Source of the DNA: Tricholomella constricta
Lineage: Eukaryota > Basidiomycota > Agaricomycetes > Agaricales > Lyophyllaceae
Length of the DNA: 64,000 nucleotides
Direction of reading: 5' to 3'
NCBI GenBank assembly: GCA_013368375.1
Contig: JAACJP010000017.1
Coordinates: 248,001-312,000, forward strand
The translations under genes were made by a program, and so were the position numbers. This document shows, piece by piece, positions 12,486 through 24,600 of the stretch. Position 1 is the stretch's first letter. The number at the start of each line of letters is the position of its first letter. The notes under the pieces are model-generated. The model was not told the origin of the DNA. It did no database searches and saw only the letters and a list, made by a program, of their open reading frames with translations.

Positions 12486-12776
12486 ATGGCCGCAAAAGCA
12501 AAAGCAAGGTCCGTCCATCTCTCTTTCCACTCTATCGTTCTCCTTCTAAGCTATATATCAATCGATAAAGGACCCTCATCGTGCGCCTAATCTCAACGGC
12601 GCAAACCGGCTTTTTCTACACCACACAGCGGCTGCGCCAGGGCCCGCGGCTCTCTGCTGTCAAATACGATCCTAAAGGTGAGTTTCTTCCCCCCACTTCT
12701 GTCTTTTCAATGGTAATAGTGTCGCTCAGTGAAGGCACGAGTGCTGTTCGTCGAGAGCAAGAAGACGAAAAAATGA
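12486..12776 (+). CDS. MRPL39: Mitochondrial large-subunit ribosomal protein bL33m
   Basis: Three short exons (12486-12508, 12571-12677, 12730-12776) encode only 58 aa. The spliced protein reads MAAKAKARTLIVRLISTAQT, continues with the L33 signature '(G)FFYTTQRLR...LSAVKYDPK' and ends 'VKARVLFVESKKTKK'. bL33 is a ~50-60 residue protein of the mitochondrial 54S subunit. No single exon looks like a gene, so it is easily missed; all three junctions are in phase and the full domain appears only after splicing. It starts ~160 bp after the H2A stop codon on the same strand. Confidence 0.9.
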
Positions 12777-14513
12777 ACCGGCCTTGGATGTCGGTGGTGT
12801 GTCCCTTGGAGTGCGGAGAGCTTGGGTCTAGAGATCGGAAGGCGTTGTTTGACCACTGAGGACGGTTGAACCATCGTTAGGTGCGTTTCTTTGCCTTGCG
12901 CAGTCGCGTAACTGTTCTGACCGTTTTACTATTCATGTAGATTCTTTTTCAAATGTATAATACGTCCCAAATAATGGTACTTAGCCTCCGGAGCGCAACA
13001 CTTTTTCCTATACCCGAGCCTTGATGTTATTGAAAGATATCTGGACTAACGTAAATTATAACACATCAAGCTTAGCCCCCACATCCCTCCCTCACACTCA
13101 CCCATCTTCCCCTTCAGACACTGCCATAAACTCATCACCACCAAAACGCCCTTCATCTCCGGAAAAGGAGGCAAAGAGACCAAAACGAACTCGAAACTCA
13201 CGCAGGCTCATTTTAGCAGAATTGACAATGACAAGCGAGAGCGGAGCGACCCGCCCAACGCCTTCAACAGTCAACAACGCACCCGCCGCCACTCCCGCAT
13301 GCCTCCTCTGAAGCTCACCCGCCCCCGCCCCACCAACGCCGCGAGCACGGGCACAACAGGCGCCCGGAGCCGCCTATTCCGTTCCGCCGCAGCCTAGTCG
13401 ACGTCGACCGCGACGCGGTCCTTCCACGAGACCTTCACGTCCTTCAGCTCCGAAACCAGTTCCAGCTTGAGTGCGCGACACGAGGGCGGCGAAGCCCGGG
13501 AAAGGCAAGGGAAAGTCGAAGGAGGCGAGGTGAGGTGCGGGGGCCCGCCTCTGTCTTTACCCTTGCTACCTTTGCCCTTGATCGGGTGGAATCAGAACCA
13601 GAACCAGAAACGTGCGAATCTGGGTTTAGTATGGCGGTGGACCAGAATGCGCGGGCGAGGGCTTTTAGGGAGGCGGCGGTGAGGGTGAGCTGGTGCCGCT
13701 TTTATTTTTGGAGGGGGTATTCACGGTGGAGGACGAGCGAGCGGGGGTTTGTGTGGGAGTGCGATGAGGACTGGGGCTGTGGCTTGGCGAGGGTGAACAA
13801 GGAGGAGGCAAGGGAGAGGGAGAGAGAGGGATGGAGGTCGATGTGGTAGAAGAGGTGGTGGTATTGCCAGGCCGGGAACTAGGAGTTGCATACGATCGCG
13901 AGTCGTATGTGTGTCACGACGTAGGCGGTGCACTGTACTTTTGCATGGCCACTCACATGCCACAGGCGGATACGGAGTTGAGGTGCGCTCCTCTTATTTG
14001 GATTTGGATTGGGATGTAAACTGTTGATTGAGTTGTGTACATACGCTTTCGTGTTAATGCTCTCCACGTCTCAAAAGAAATTCCGTTGACAGTGGACATC
14101 ACTGTTGAGGTGAGGGCGTGCGCCGTGCATCATGGAAGAAGACATTCTTATGATTAGTCTTTGTTGAACGTTCGACGCGCCGCTCGTTGGGCTGTCAAAA
14201 CGCACAATTTCAGAACAAAACGCTCACCCAATAAAATAAGTCTCCGAGGCATACGGAATCACAATGTCAAATATCCATAAAGTTTATTCGGAATAGTCAC
14301 CGAGCCCGAAGCTTAAGACAAGGCAGTTTTTGATCTCGAGATGAAGAGCGAGCGGAGAGTGCGTATTAGTCCGATACAAATACCGGATGATTTCTGCAGA
14401 TGGATAGTCGGCGGCGTTCACAAAAGCAGACGGAAAGACATATGGCGCACCTAATGCTACAAGCAGGGGGGCCATGAAGACGCCCATGCTGATATCCCGA
14501 ATTCTATCGGTTT
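12777..14513. other. Gene-poor stretch, possible decayed sequence
   Basis: About 1.7 kb with several 60-100 codon frames on both strands. One (13021-13311, +) has a Ser/Pro/Lys-rich stretch, 'PPKRPSSPEKEAKRPKR', reminiscent of disordered nuclear proteins, but no splice partner or domain emerges. 13460-13860 is strongly purine-rich (GGGAGG, GAGAGAGA), which makes long spurious frames. I support no gene here. Confidence 0.5.
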
Positions 14514-14938
14514 TTATATTGACGACATCGAGCCCTCTGGCGGCGTCGCCGGCGGGGGCGGGGGCTCTGTCAGCGGGTTCTCGTCCCGCGCTTGTTGGAG
14601 GAGCTTATCGAGGCCTTTATCCTTCACCGCTTTCTATCCAGCACCAAAAAGTGTTCATTGCCAGCCAAAGCACGAGTAGAAGTAGAAGTAGAAGTAGAAG
14701 CGGGGAAGGGAACGGTGCATATACATATACATACCTGCACACATTCACGGTAGCTCTCCCATATCTTGCCGCACTTTTCCTGGAAGATGGCTGCATTCCG
14801 GCGCGAGTATTCCTCGCGTTTGGTGGGCGAGGCGGATGCGGCGACGGCGGGCTCGAGGTAGCCCTCGAACCAGGCGTTGAAGCAGGCGTCATATTCGAGT
14901 TTTAGGGGCGTGCATTCGGAGGAGAGACTGTGCGCCAT
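14514..14938 (-). CDS. MDM35: Mdm35/TRIAP1-like twin-CX9C protein
   Basis: Exon 1 (14938-14735) and exon 2 (14633-14514) give 107 aa. The core matches the UPF0203 family: 'SSECTPLKLEYDACFNAWF', then '(F)QEKCGKIWESYRECVQ', two CX9C motifs that form a disulphide-locked helical hairpin. Exon 2 continues 'KAVKDKGLDKLLQQAR' and a Pro-rich tail ending GSMSSI. Mdm35 sits in the mitochondrial intermembrane space, is oxidised by Mia40, and carries the Ups lipid-transfer proteins that move phosphatidic acid. The ATG at 14938 matches family starts; the frame is open further upstream but unlike homologues. The 101-bp intron contains a hexanucleotide repeat. Confidence 0.85.
14677..14702. repeat. AGTAGA hexanucleotide microsatellite
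   Basis: About four copies of AGTAGA inside the single intron of the Mdm35 gene, so length changes would not affect the protein. Confidence 0.8.
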
Positions 14939-15266
14939 GCTTTTGTAGGACTCCCGGCGGTTGGGTTTGGTGAGGTAGGGTTGGACTTGACGCCGACGCT
15001 GAGAACGACGGGATGCCGAGCGCCACGTGTAGTACAAGCTTGACCAAATAGCGGTTGTTCCCGATATGGAAGATGGGCCAGCGTTAAGCATTCATCCTTC
15101 ACCAATAAACGTTGCTGACCGGCTCAAAGATATTTAAGAGTACCATTCATCTATCCATTGACGAAACTAGTCTAGAGATACATTAAGGATTGTAGTTGGA
15201 TACAAAATAGTTATGCGATACATGTCTAAACTTCCTTGTTGAAGGAACTCAGGTTGAGCATCGAAA

Positions 15267-17375
15267 TCAAGTCCTGACAGCAGCCTCAGCTGCCTTCAAA
15301 GCAACCTCAAACGAGCGCAGCAACGCCTGCGCCTCCTCCATCCCCACGCTGATCCGCACCAGCCCCTCCTCAACACCATATTGCGCAGCCCAGTCCAGCT
15401 CCGTATAATGCGCAAGGATCGTGAACGGGCACGCAAGGGTAAAGTTGGTGCCCAAGCTGGGACCTTTATAACACGGCAATGCGTCAAAGAACGCCTGTGA
15501 AGCCGTAGCGGATGTAAAGGTCAACGAGAACAGCCCGCCGAAGCCGCCTTCAGTCCCAGGCGACACGATGCGGCAGTGTTCGTAATTCTCCCGCGTGATG
15601 TACTTGGGGTAGAAGACCTCCTTGATCACGCCCGACGCGGCGCCTCCTGCGACGGAGTGGGCCCGCAGAAAGTCGCAGACGGTCTCGGTGTTGATGTCGA
15701 TGATCCTGATGCGGCGCTGGAAGTCGCGCGAATTGCGCTCCATATAGAGCGAATCCTCGTCGTAGTAGAGGTCTTCGAACGTCGAGTCCAAGTACGCTTT
15801 CAGTGCCGCATAGTGACGGCGTCCCGGGTTAAGGACAAGGCTGGCTCGGGTCAGTTATACCCAAACGCGTCTCAGAGGAAAATTAACTCACCTGCCGCCC
15901 ATGACATTGGCCACTCCGCTGAACACCTTTGAGAGACTGCTCACGACGATATCAGCGTATGGGAGAACCTCGACGTTCACAAAATTGCCAATCGTTTCGT
16001 CGATGATGATCAGGAAGTCATATTTATCGGCAAGGGCACGGAGGCGGGGAAGGTTCGCGGAGCGGAGGAGGGGGTTGGACGGAAACTCAGTGAAGAGCGC
16101 CAGAATAGGCGGTGTACCGGGGTTGCGGGCGGCCTCTTGCTCTAGAACGGCCTCTAGGTCATCAATCTCGGAGTCTATTCCTTCACCGAAGAAATAACAC
16201 CCCGGACCCCACTTTTGCAGAATCTTGAGGGTGTCTGTGTACGGAAATCTGCCAGTTGGTTGTTAGCAACCCCAAGAGGAGTGAGTAGGCAAAGGTATAA
16301 GGAAACGAACCCAAAGCATACACTTTTCGCTGCAGGGCGGACAGCCAAGGCGATATGATGAGCGTTCCAAATGGCAGCCATGCCTGTGGGGTATAGGAAT
16401 ACATCGTTCTCCGAAACATCCGCGACACCACGGGAGCTGGGCCCGACGACGAGGTTCTTGTCACCGGCGCTGGGTTCGCCTTGGCAATCGAAGTTGTTGT
16501 CACGAATCAGGACACCTGCTACCCTGCGACGGAGGGCCCGCTTTGCGGATGCGGCGTACGCGAGGGGAAGATTTCGGCCGTAGCGTTCCTCGAGGTAGAC
16601 GCTGTGGTCGGGATCCAAGGTCTCTTCTACGCTAGCCTCCTTGGTTGGGGAGCCGACGAAGGGAGATGTAGGAGGCGACGTAGATTTGGCTTGACCTTTC
16701 ACCGAATAGTGCTTGTTAAAGGCCTTGGCTGGGAATCGAGGAGTAATCGGTGGAGAAGAGGAGGTTCCCGCTCGGGTGAGGTCATCGGGAAGCATGGAAA
16801 GGCAGTGCTCCGCGAGACGACTTGAAATACCCATGCCAGTGTGTTGCCAGAACTCTTTGGCGACTGGGAAGGAGTCGGGCCCAAACAGGACGATGTGAAC
16901 GTTGGCCGAGGCGGCAGAGGAGGAGTCTGGTGGAGTCCTGGAATCGCGCTCGATGATTCTGCCGTTGGCTTTGTCCTCGGGGCATATGAGAAGGCTAAGC
17001 AGACGAGAGTTGACCGAGCGGGTCTGCAAGAACGACCGGCACTGTTCAGCGACCCTCTGCGTGGCGAAAACCATACATCTCTCGCCCTTGAGGCCGTACT
17101 TTTGTTCAAATATACGCGCAAGCTAGTTGGAGGAGATGAGCAACGTTGAGCATGGTATAGAAGCGTGATGATGATGTGTGCACCTTTTGTATGCTCAGGT
17201 GTATGAAAAATCTGGGATATCCTGACACCATGGAATCGACTACTCTTTTTTCGCCTTCTTCATATCCAACATTATCGCGCCATGTGGGGAGAGAAACCGA
17301 TATTGCGTGTGGTGTATGCGGTGGTACGGACAAGCCTAGCGGGATGTTGGATGTGATGATGGCTGTTAAGCTCAT
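15267..17375 (-). CDS. Cystathionine gamma-synthase
   Basis: Four exons (17375-17184, 17122-16311, 16248-15892, 15840-15267) give 644 aa, the length of fungal cystathionine gamma-synthases (Str2, Met-7). The enzyme joins cysteine and an activated homoserine ester to cystathionine, the transsulphuration step toward methionine. The N-terminal ~170 residues are the fungal-specific extension. The PLP domain shows '[20 protein letters not shown]', '[17 protein letters not shown]', '[18 protein letters not shown]' and the PLP-lysine motif '[16 protein letters not shown]' (Lys ~442). The C-terminal part ends '[17 protein letters not shown]', typical of the Cys/Met-metabolism fold. All junctions are in phase. 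Homoserine dehydrogenase of the same pathway lies ~6 kb away. Confidence 0.93.
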
Positions 17376-18162
17376 TTTGAGCAAACTCCAAATGTGACGA
17401 TGATCGATGATATGTAGGCCACGTTATGGTTATAAGGATATAGTGCCGCCTGTGCAGTTGAGCAGTGCGAGGCCCTGGTTTCGAGAAAAGAAGGAAAGTG
17501 GTCTAATCTTGTTATATTTGAGGCAACCACCGGAATCGGATCTACTGAGCGATCGATTTTCGGCGTGTCGGCCGCTGTGGACCAACTTCTACCAAGTACG
17601 CCCTTTTACAGTCGTAAGATTTCACGACATATTGTGTCGCAGCGTAAATATTTAACGAAGCACGTATGATAATGCATTGATTTACAACAAGATGTATGGC
17701 GTCCCTGGGAACACGGCATATGTGGAGTTTGGTTGTTGAATGAAGAAGATTGGGGAGCGTCGACGCGTATAGTATATGCCTGTACGTGGCATTGCGTCTA
17801 TGATTCATCACAATAGTTCCACAGGAACAGAATAAAAATGGACAGCTGTACTTGTGAAAGAAGTGTGGCGAGGGAAAGTTGTGGCGTTCTAACCAGCGAT
17901 GACATCTGTTTAGTATTTCGGCCCCGAGGTGACTTGTAAAATCCGCACACATCAGTGTACGAGCTCGCGCGTCCAAAGAAAGGAGAATAGTCGAGGCTCC
18001 GAGTAAGTCCTAAACGATCACAGGTGTCCTTGAATGTGATCCTGAGCGAGCGTTCATTGTCATGTCAATATGTGGTGAAAATCAAATACAAAATACAACA
18101 TGCATGTCCACGCGATGTCCTCGCTTCGTAGTACTTACAACGAATCCTAACCTTCCTCCGAT
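17376..18162. other. Intergenic region
   Basis: About 790 bp between the start of the cystathionine gamma-synthase gene and the end of the Sds23-like gene. The longest open frame (17542-17976, minus, 144 codons) shows no domain, no compositional bias and no splice logic. Confidence 0.5.
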
Positions 18163-20054
18163 TCAAATTCCACTCCCCTTCTGCAACGTCTCGATGCCAG
18201 ATATCGAGTTGCGCATGTGATTCCTCCCGATGACGATAGGAGGTGGCAAAATCAAGCTGGAGCTGCGGCGTATATTTGTCCTGCTATTTGACCTGGAGAG
18301 TGATACCAAAAACATGTCACGCTCGGACATGGAGGATTGGGAGGACGTAGAGGATGCGCGACGGTGTCGTTGCATCCTTGTTGGGTCTATATCGGAGATG
18401 TTCGCGAGGCGAGCAAACAACGAGAGTACTAAAAAAAATAGTCAGAGTTTACCTGAGTCAATGAGTGGGAGGTCGGCGTACTGTCTACAATGGAGACGAT
18501 CCCTGAAAGGCCTCCGTATCCTGTGGACAATGGGTTAGGAGAGGAGGGTCTGGATTCTGTTGTTACAAAGAGTCTATGCGCGTTGGCTGATGCAGAAACG
18601 TATTAAATTGGAAATCGGGTGATGACACCAGCCAGGCACGCACTTGCAAGGAGTTTCTCAATCGTGTATGAAAGACGGCTGGAGGGAGAAACGGAATAAA
18701 CTGGCGAAGAAATGAGCAATGAGGGAGAGATTATAATTCGACATGTCCATACCAGGATACTTGTCGGCACCGTCTGTCGAGCCGTCAGATTCCTTTGAGG
18801 TATCTCAGTAAATGAGCGATGAAGGAGTTCGAGATGGATCATCTTACCTTGATGAGTGAGATAAACAAATGTAGGGGCGTGGACAAAATCTGCTTGCTTT
18901 GGGATGGAACCACAAGCTAAATACGAATTAGATGAGTGGCAATGGCTATAAGGAACCTAAGAAATCATACCTTGCCGATATCCGTCACACTAACAGCACT
19001 CAGCAGAGCACCGCTGTCATCATCAATGACCGCCACGCTGCTGACGCCTTCTTCACTCATGAGTCTCATCGCATCCAGAACAGTCGAGCTTGCAGTCGTG
19101 CCAATCACGGCTGAGTATATATTAAGAGAAGGGAGAGAAAGAGAATGCAGGGAGTTGGAGAGAAATAATTGCAGGGATGGTGTCTTGGTGGCATATGACG
19201 CGAACCATGTAAGCAAACCGCGATCAGAGACCATGCCGACGAATTCGTCTGACGACGACGCCGAACGGACCAGTGCTGGATTCAGAAAACGTCATTCGAT
19301 CGTTGTGGTTGGACACATTTCTTAACGAACGAACCTCGGTGGGTCCCTCGAGAGAAAAGTTCTAACAAGGAGAGAATCGTGGCGTCATTTGGAAGAGTCT
19401 CCAAGGGGTTCTTTTCACTGAAATCTGTGACAAACATTTCAAAGGAGGAATAACTAGTAGAGCGATAACAACTCACTGCTGACAAGGTGAACCTCTACGC
19501 GACCTGCTCGTGCAGCAGATACTATCTCGCTCGAACGAGGTTTTTCGAGTAGATCCTCTGGAAGTAAGGTGTGGCTTGTTGCGGCGAGCGTCAAAAAGGC
19601 ATTGACGTCGGAGAACTAGAATGAAGATATGTAAGATGGTACTCCAGGACTCGTCTATGGTGTTCGCACATCGAACAATCCAAGGTAAGGTGACCCAGTG
19701 GCGTCTGGGCTTTGAGACTTCACGGCCAGACAAAGGATGTCCTCAGCGAGTAGAGTCTATTGGAGTTTATCTTGAGTGACCTATTTGGCTGAGTGATGGA
19801 AAACCTACATCGCAGGCATCCTCGACACTAGTATCCGCGTCGACGATAACGATTCGCGAGTCGATCAAGTCTTGGCCACATTGAGTCGTCGTCTTGAATC
19901 ACGAATGAGGGAATATACCTCGGGCTAAAATCGCTCCCCAATCCTTCGTCCACTGTTCGGAATCTGCAGCAGGAGGACTGATAAGATTGAGAGGGGCGAG
20001 GTCGCCAGTCCAACTGCTGCTGAGGGATTGAGATTGCCTCCTGCTGGTGGTCAT
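18163..20054 (-). CDS. Sds23-like CBS-domain protein
   Basis: Eleven exons join in phase to 446 aa: 20054-19919, 19870-19809, 19741-19670, 19615-19477, 19424-19335, 19275-18971, 18916-18848, 18792-18753, 18700-18644, 18586-18482, 18428-18163. CBS-type segments are evident: 'DSRIVIVDADTSVEDACD' at ~48-65, 'LPNDATILSLLELFSRGTHR' ~150-170, 'DAMRLMSEEGVSSVAVIDDD' ~240-260 followed by 'LLSAVSVTDIGK', and 'YTIEKLLATNAHRLFV' ~330. The tail is Ser/Arg-rich ('RMQRHRRASSTSSQSSMSE'). In yeasts Sds23/24 bind and restrain PP2A-type phosphatase and affect mitosis and nutrient response; equivalence here is by homology. Exons are very small, so single frames hide the gene. Confidence 0.85.
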
Positions 20055-20231
20055 GGATTTACTCAGGGGCTAGTAGTGTAGATCCGCGCCAAGATTGTGT
20101 AGGGTGGACGTTGGAAGCATACCCTGTTCAATTTAATATTGGCTCCGGAGGCAAGCACGAAGAAGACGAAGAACGCTTCGATTTCATGTCACCACGTTGC
20201 TGACAAATCAGCGCGTCTACTAGCTTTCACC

Positions 20232-21667
20232 ATGACTTATGCGCCTACAAACCCGGTCGACGTACCTCCTTACCAAGTACAACACCTAATATCCACTGTC
20301 GTTGATAATTTCGGCACGTTCTCTCCACGCCTTTATCGACGTTTCTCATTCATTGTCCAGGATTTGAAGCATCAACTGTTCACGTTCGATGTGCTCAGGC
20401 GTTAGGTATGCACGGACGAGCCAAGGCATTATTAGGACTGACGCGAGCACATAGGCTCCGAGATATACGTGGGTTGTTCCAACGGCGAACTCATCCGTTT
20501 CGCACTGCAAGCCGACGATCCCAACAAGGTCAGTCCGGTTCTTCTTTCGAGCTCAACCTCCTATTTGACGACGCTGCGTAGCTCGAGTCGTACAGTGTAT
20601 TATCGCGGCAGACAGTTCCAAATGAAAAGCCTGTTGACGAGATTGTTCTGATTCCTTGCCTCTCAAGGGCATTCATATTATCCGGTACCTCAGTACATCC
20701 CCTTCTTCCTTCTCCCAGGCCCACTTACTAAATGGTTTTGTTATTCTTTTCAGACCGCATTGTCCATTTCTACACCCTCCCTTCCCTAGATCCGGTATCA
20801 CCCAGCATCGTAAAACCTATCCGTCATGTGGTTACATTTGCTGTAGACCACGAGCATCTGAAGCGCCCTCCACCCCCAATGTCTGGCCCTACGATTCCAG
20901 TGGAAGGAGTTGATTTCTGCATCATCAAACGCACTGGCATCGCGATGTACTCAATGCGCGAGCGCTTGTCTTTTCTGAAGGTGAAGCGTTTCACGATATT
21001 CGTGGTCTGACAGTTCGCACACATCTCAATGCGCTGACTCAGGAAATTCCGTTGCCTCAAGGCGCAACATTGGCACGTCGGATAGGCCGTTCATTATGCA
21101 TAGCGGATAAAGAGAACTACAACGTGGTCGATTTGGAGGGAGCATCTCTTTACCCTATCATCCCGGTCTCACAGGCACAGGATTCAAGCATCCCTGTCAA
21201 ACCATCCATCACAGTCGTCGGAGAGAATGAATACCTCATTTTATCATGGACTGGAGCAAGTACCATAGGTCTTTTCATCACTGGAGATGGTGACCCAGTC
21301 CGCGGTACGCTGGAATGGCCGAGCCATCCTGAAGCTGTTTGTATGTCCTTCCATCCCTTCATACTTCCCTATAATTAAGCATCATCTCTCGCCAGGCCTG
21401 GATTATCCTTATGTTACCACCCTCCTCCCGAACAACACCATCGAGATACATAGCATCGAAACGCAAGCCATCGTCCAGGTAATTGGCGCCCCAGCCTCGT
21501 CGCTTCCATCCTCGCCGACTGGAGAGCAGGCAACGCCGTCGCATTTCCGTCTTAACCTGGTTTCGAGTCTTAGCGGGTACCTCGTGCCCTCCACCCAGCA
21601 ATCGAGTAAGATGCGGAAAACGCAGGTGCGGCTTCTACGCGTTCCGGAACCCTCTCTACCGACATAA
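20232..21667 (+). CDS. CNH-domain protein, Vps3/Vps39-like, apparently truncated
   Basis: Seven exons (20232-20313, 20361-20405, 20455-20528, 20582-20684, 20754-20980, 21043-21340, 21396-21667) give 366 aa. The sequence is a citron-homology domain of the Vps3/Vps39/TGFBRAP1 group: 'VRCAQALGSEIYVGCSNGEL', 'FYTLPSLDPV', 'IRHVVTFAVD', 'KEIPLPQGATLARRIG', 'LCIADKENYNVVDLE' and 'YPYVTTLLPNNTIEIHSI'. These proteins are tethering subunits of CORVET/HOPS at endosome and vacuole and are normally ~1,000 residues, with a long helical C-terminus. Here the frame ends right after the CNH domain and I see no continuation in the next 3.8 kb. The first intron needs a GC donor (GCACGT) to keep frame. Either a truncated gene/pseudogene or an unrecognised 3' half. 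Confidence 0.65.
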
Positions 21668-24600
21668 CATACTCCGCGAGGAACCATACTAGGGTTACTC
21701 TGAATTTTACGTTTTGCACTATGTTTGGTCTTTTCGGAGGCATGATACAATCAAGTCGGGCCTGGCTCAACGCTTTCGAATTCACTCGCGCACTCAACAG
21801 GTGGTGAAATTTGGCGTCAATGTTATGCTATTGATGACGACGCCACTACAAAAAAGGGATTGCCCATCTCGATCGTACTGCCGTCATAGTGACCCATACT
21901 GTACCAATAGACTCGAGAGGGTCTCGCTGCTGTCGTCGATGATTCGAGGCTTGGATGACGTTGAGTGGATCGGCCTTCAGCCTGCTGGCGAAGCAGCTGA
22001 CTTCTGCGAGGCGCGACCGTCAGAAAAACTTCCTTCGACGAAAGCAAAGCAATAATGCTGACCTACTTATTCAGCCATCAAACGTCGGCAGAAACAAAAA
22101 AAGGCGAAAACCACCAAGTGGTGAAGCGGAAAAAATTGTCTGCAAAAGCAGCAGATATGAAAACGTCTGACTTGACGATGTGGCGTGCACCAGCTCGAAA
22201 GCCGGCGCCATGCGCATGCCACGACGATGCAGCAACAGCCGCTGTGTCACGTCGAAACATCCTCTCCTCTCGTGCGCCGATGCCCTCATGGGTGAGAGTG
22301 GATATCAAAGATCGCACCGCTCGGTGGGTTTGATGTTCTTGATCCACATGGAACAGGTGGTCACCACCCCGTCTAACCCGATCCTGTTCTAAACGTTGGC
22401 GACTGCCACATCGGACTGCATCGCAACCAAGGAGCGTAGACTTCCCTCCTCCCTAGCCAGTCTAGCCAATGACATCGTCACTGGTTTGACTGGGCTACAG
22501 AAGGAATGTGCATGCCCTACTGGGAGCGTTCACCAGCCCCGTGCAACGGCTCCAATGCCCAGAAGAAAGAGGGATCTGGCGGACCTCTGACACGGAGATC
22601 GCTTTTCGAAAACAACGGCTCTGTTCCACGACGACCGTCTCCATTTTTTGTTAGATCCCAGTGTCCGAGGGGCAAGAAGGCACACAGGAGCACATCGTGA
22701 TCCTGGGCATCTGAAAGACAAGTAGCGTCGATGAGGAGAGTATCAGAAGTTCGATGTCGACAAGACAAAGACTGTGCTCCGCCTATCCCAATAAGATGGG
22801 CTACACAAATTGGTGAGGCATGGTAACGACTCAGTAGGATAAAAGGTGCTCACCAGACGAGCAATGGAGATGTATCGATGGTCAGACGTTGTGTCAACTC
22901 TCGAGAAGGAACGCCAGAGCGTTCTGTATATAGAGAGCTCGCAGCTTTATATCTGCTGCCACAGGCGACAAAGCGCTTTTGCTTTATGTTTCAGAAGCCA
23001 AGGGATCGCTGCGAGTAATACATCCATCCATCCATCCAAGCTTTGATTGACTGATATCTAAAAATCTCAGGACTGTTAGCTGTCATATGCGTCTCATTTG
23101 CGTTGTATGCACTTACCAGTCTCAAGAGTCGACACTCACACAATAGACGCTCTCTCGCGCCAACGCTATAGGACACGGGGCATCAGCAACAAGGACTCTA
23201 AGCAAACAGCGTCTTATCGATGAGGTTGAAATCGATCCTGGTGGTTTGCGGAGCGCTGGATAAGTAAAGTTTTGTAGTCAGTCTCAAGTTATCAGGGTAT
23301 GAGGGACATACTCGTCTGCGGGCTGCGGCCAGGCGTGTGGGGCGTTTTAAAAGCTCAAGAGCGTAATGAATCGCGGCCACGAGGCCCGAGGGTGGGTAAC
23401 AGGATCACCACGCGTTGCGGGTGCTGTACGCATAATGAATAGGGCACGAAGCCCCGAGGGATGAAAAATTGTGCCATAAGCCGGAAGCCCGCCGTAGCAG
23501 GTTCGCGAGGCAGGTTCACAAGCCTCTAAGAGCGGCCCGCTGCGACCACTATCGCGGAAGGCGACAAGAGGCGTGCGCAGAGCGAGGCGCCCTGAGGTGA
23601 AGGGCTGGCGTCCCGCCCGCGTGGATCTTGAGGTCGCTTCTGAATAGGAAAGAAAAGTTAATGACCGGGAATTACTAGTATGTTTATCCTATCTGTCTAA
23701 TTCCATCTCGATGGCACAGCCTGTTATATCGTCATCAACGATACATCAGAGAAGAGATATTGGATAGAATACCTTGAAATCGCTTATGTCTACTACATCG
23801 CAGTGGTGTTAGATGCCAGAATGCTTGCCGATAGAGGACCGGAAGTGCCGGAAGTGCTTGACGCTTGTCCGATTGAAGATATGAACATTTCGAAACGTGG
23901 CCTCGCTGATATGGGAAACAGTCACTTGCACTTCCAGACGCTTCGTTGGCGGAACAGTCTCTTGCCAACTTAAACACAGTAACCGCCCAAAATGGCATTA
24001 GGCGAGTATCGCTGCCACAGAGAGGCTCGCGATGCGTTGGATGATGGTAGGACTGAATATCTGAGCTGCAAGCGGACGATCAGACCCTTCACATGAACCT
24101 GATGTTGTGAGAAACTAGGCCGGGTGCTTCAAGAGTCAGGTAAGCGCTGGTCGGTGCGTGCTGGCCAGTGAATCGAGTTCGGCAGTTTATGGGAATGGAC
24201 CGCGAATCTGTTCATCAACTGGCTCAAGTCAGGGCGAAACCTAGGTCGGGTGCTTCAGAGTAAGCGCTGGTCGGTGCGTGCTGGCCAGTGAATTGAAATC
24301 GTCAGTTTATGGGAATAGACCGCGGATCTGATCATCAACTGGCTCAAGTCAGGGCGAAACGGGTGCTTCAGAGTAAGCGCTTGTCGGTGCGTGCTGGCCA
24401 GTGAACCGAGTTCGTCAGTTTATGGGAATGGACTGCGAATCTGATCATCAACTGGCTCAAGTCACGGCGAAAGGTGTCTCGCTCAAGGAGCATCGTTGAA
24501 TGCGACTTGCGTTCTGCATTCTGAGAGACTATGAGAAAGGCCGTGAGGTATTAAAGAAAAAGCGAACCTTGCTGACTTGATGAGCGATGTTGGGTGTCGC

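Noticed and set aside
13460..13860. Long purine-rich frames suggesting a charged protein
   Set aside because: G/A-rich low complexity removes stops by composition alone; residues are simple Glu/Arg/Gly runs.
14284..14487. 67-codon minus-strand frame with a hydrophobic start
   Set aside because: It directly follows the Mdm35 stop on the same strand; likely 3' UTR, with no homologue recognised.
17542..17976. 144-codon minus-strand open frame
   Set aside because: No domain, no start context, and it lies between two well-defined genes with ordinary intergenic composition.
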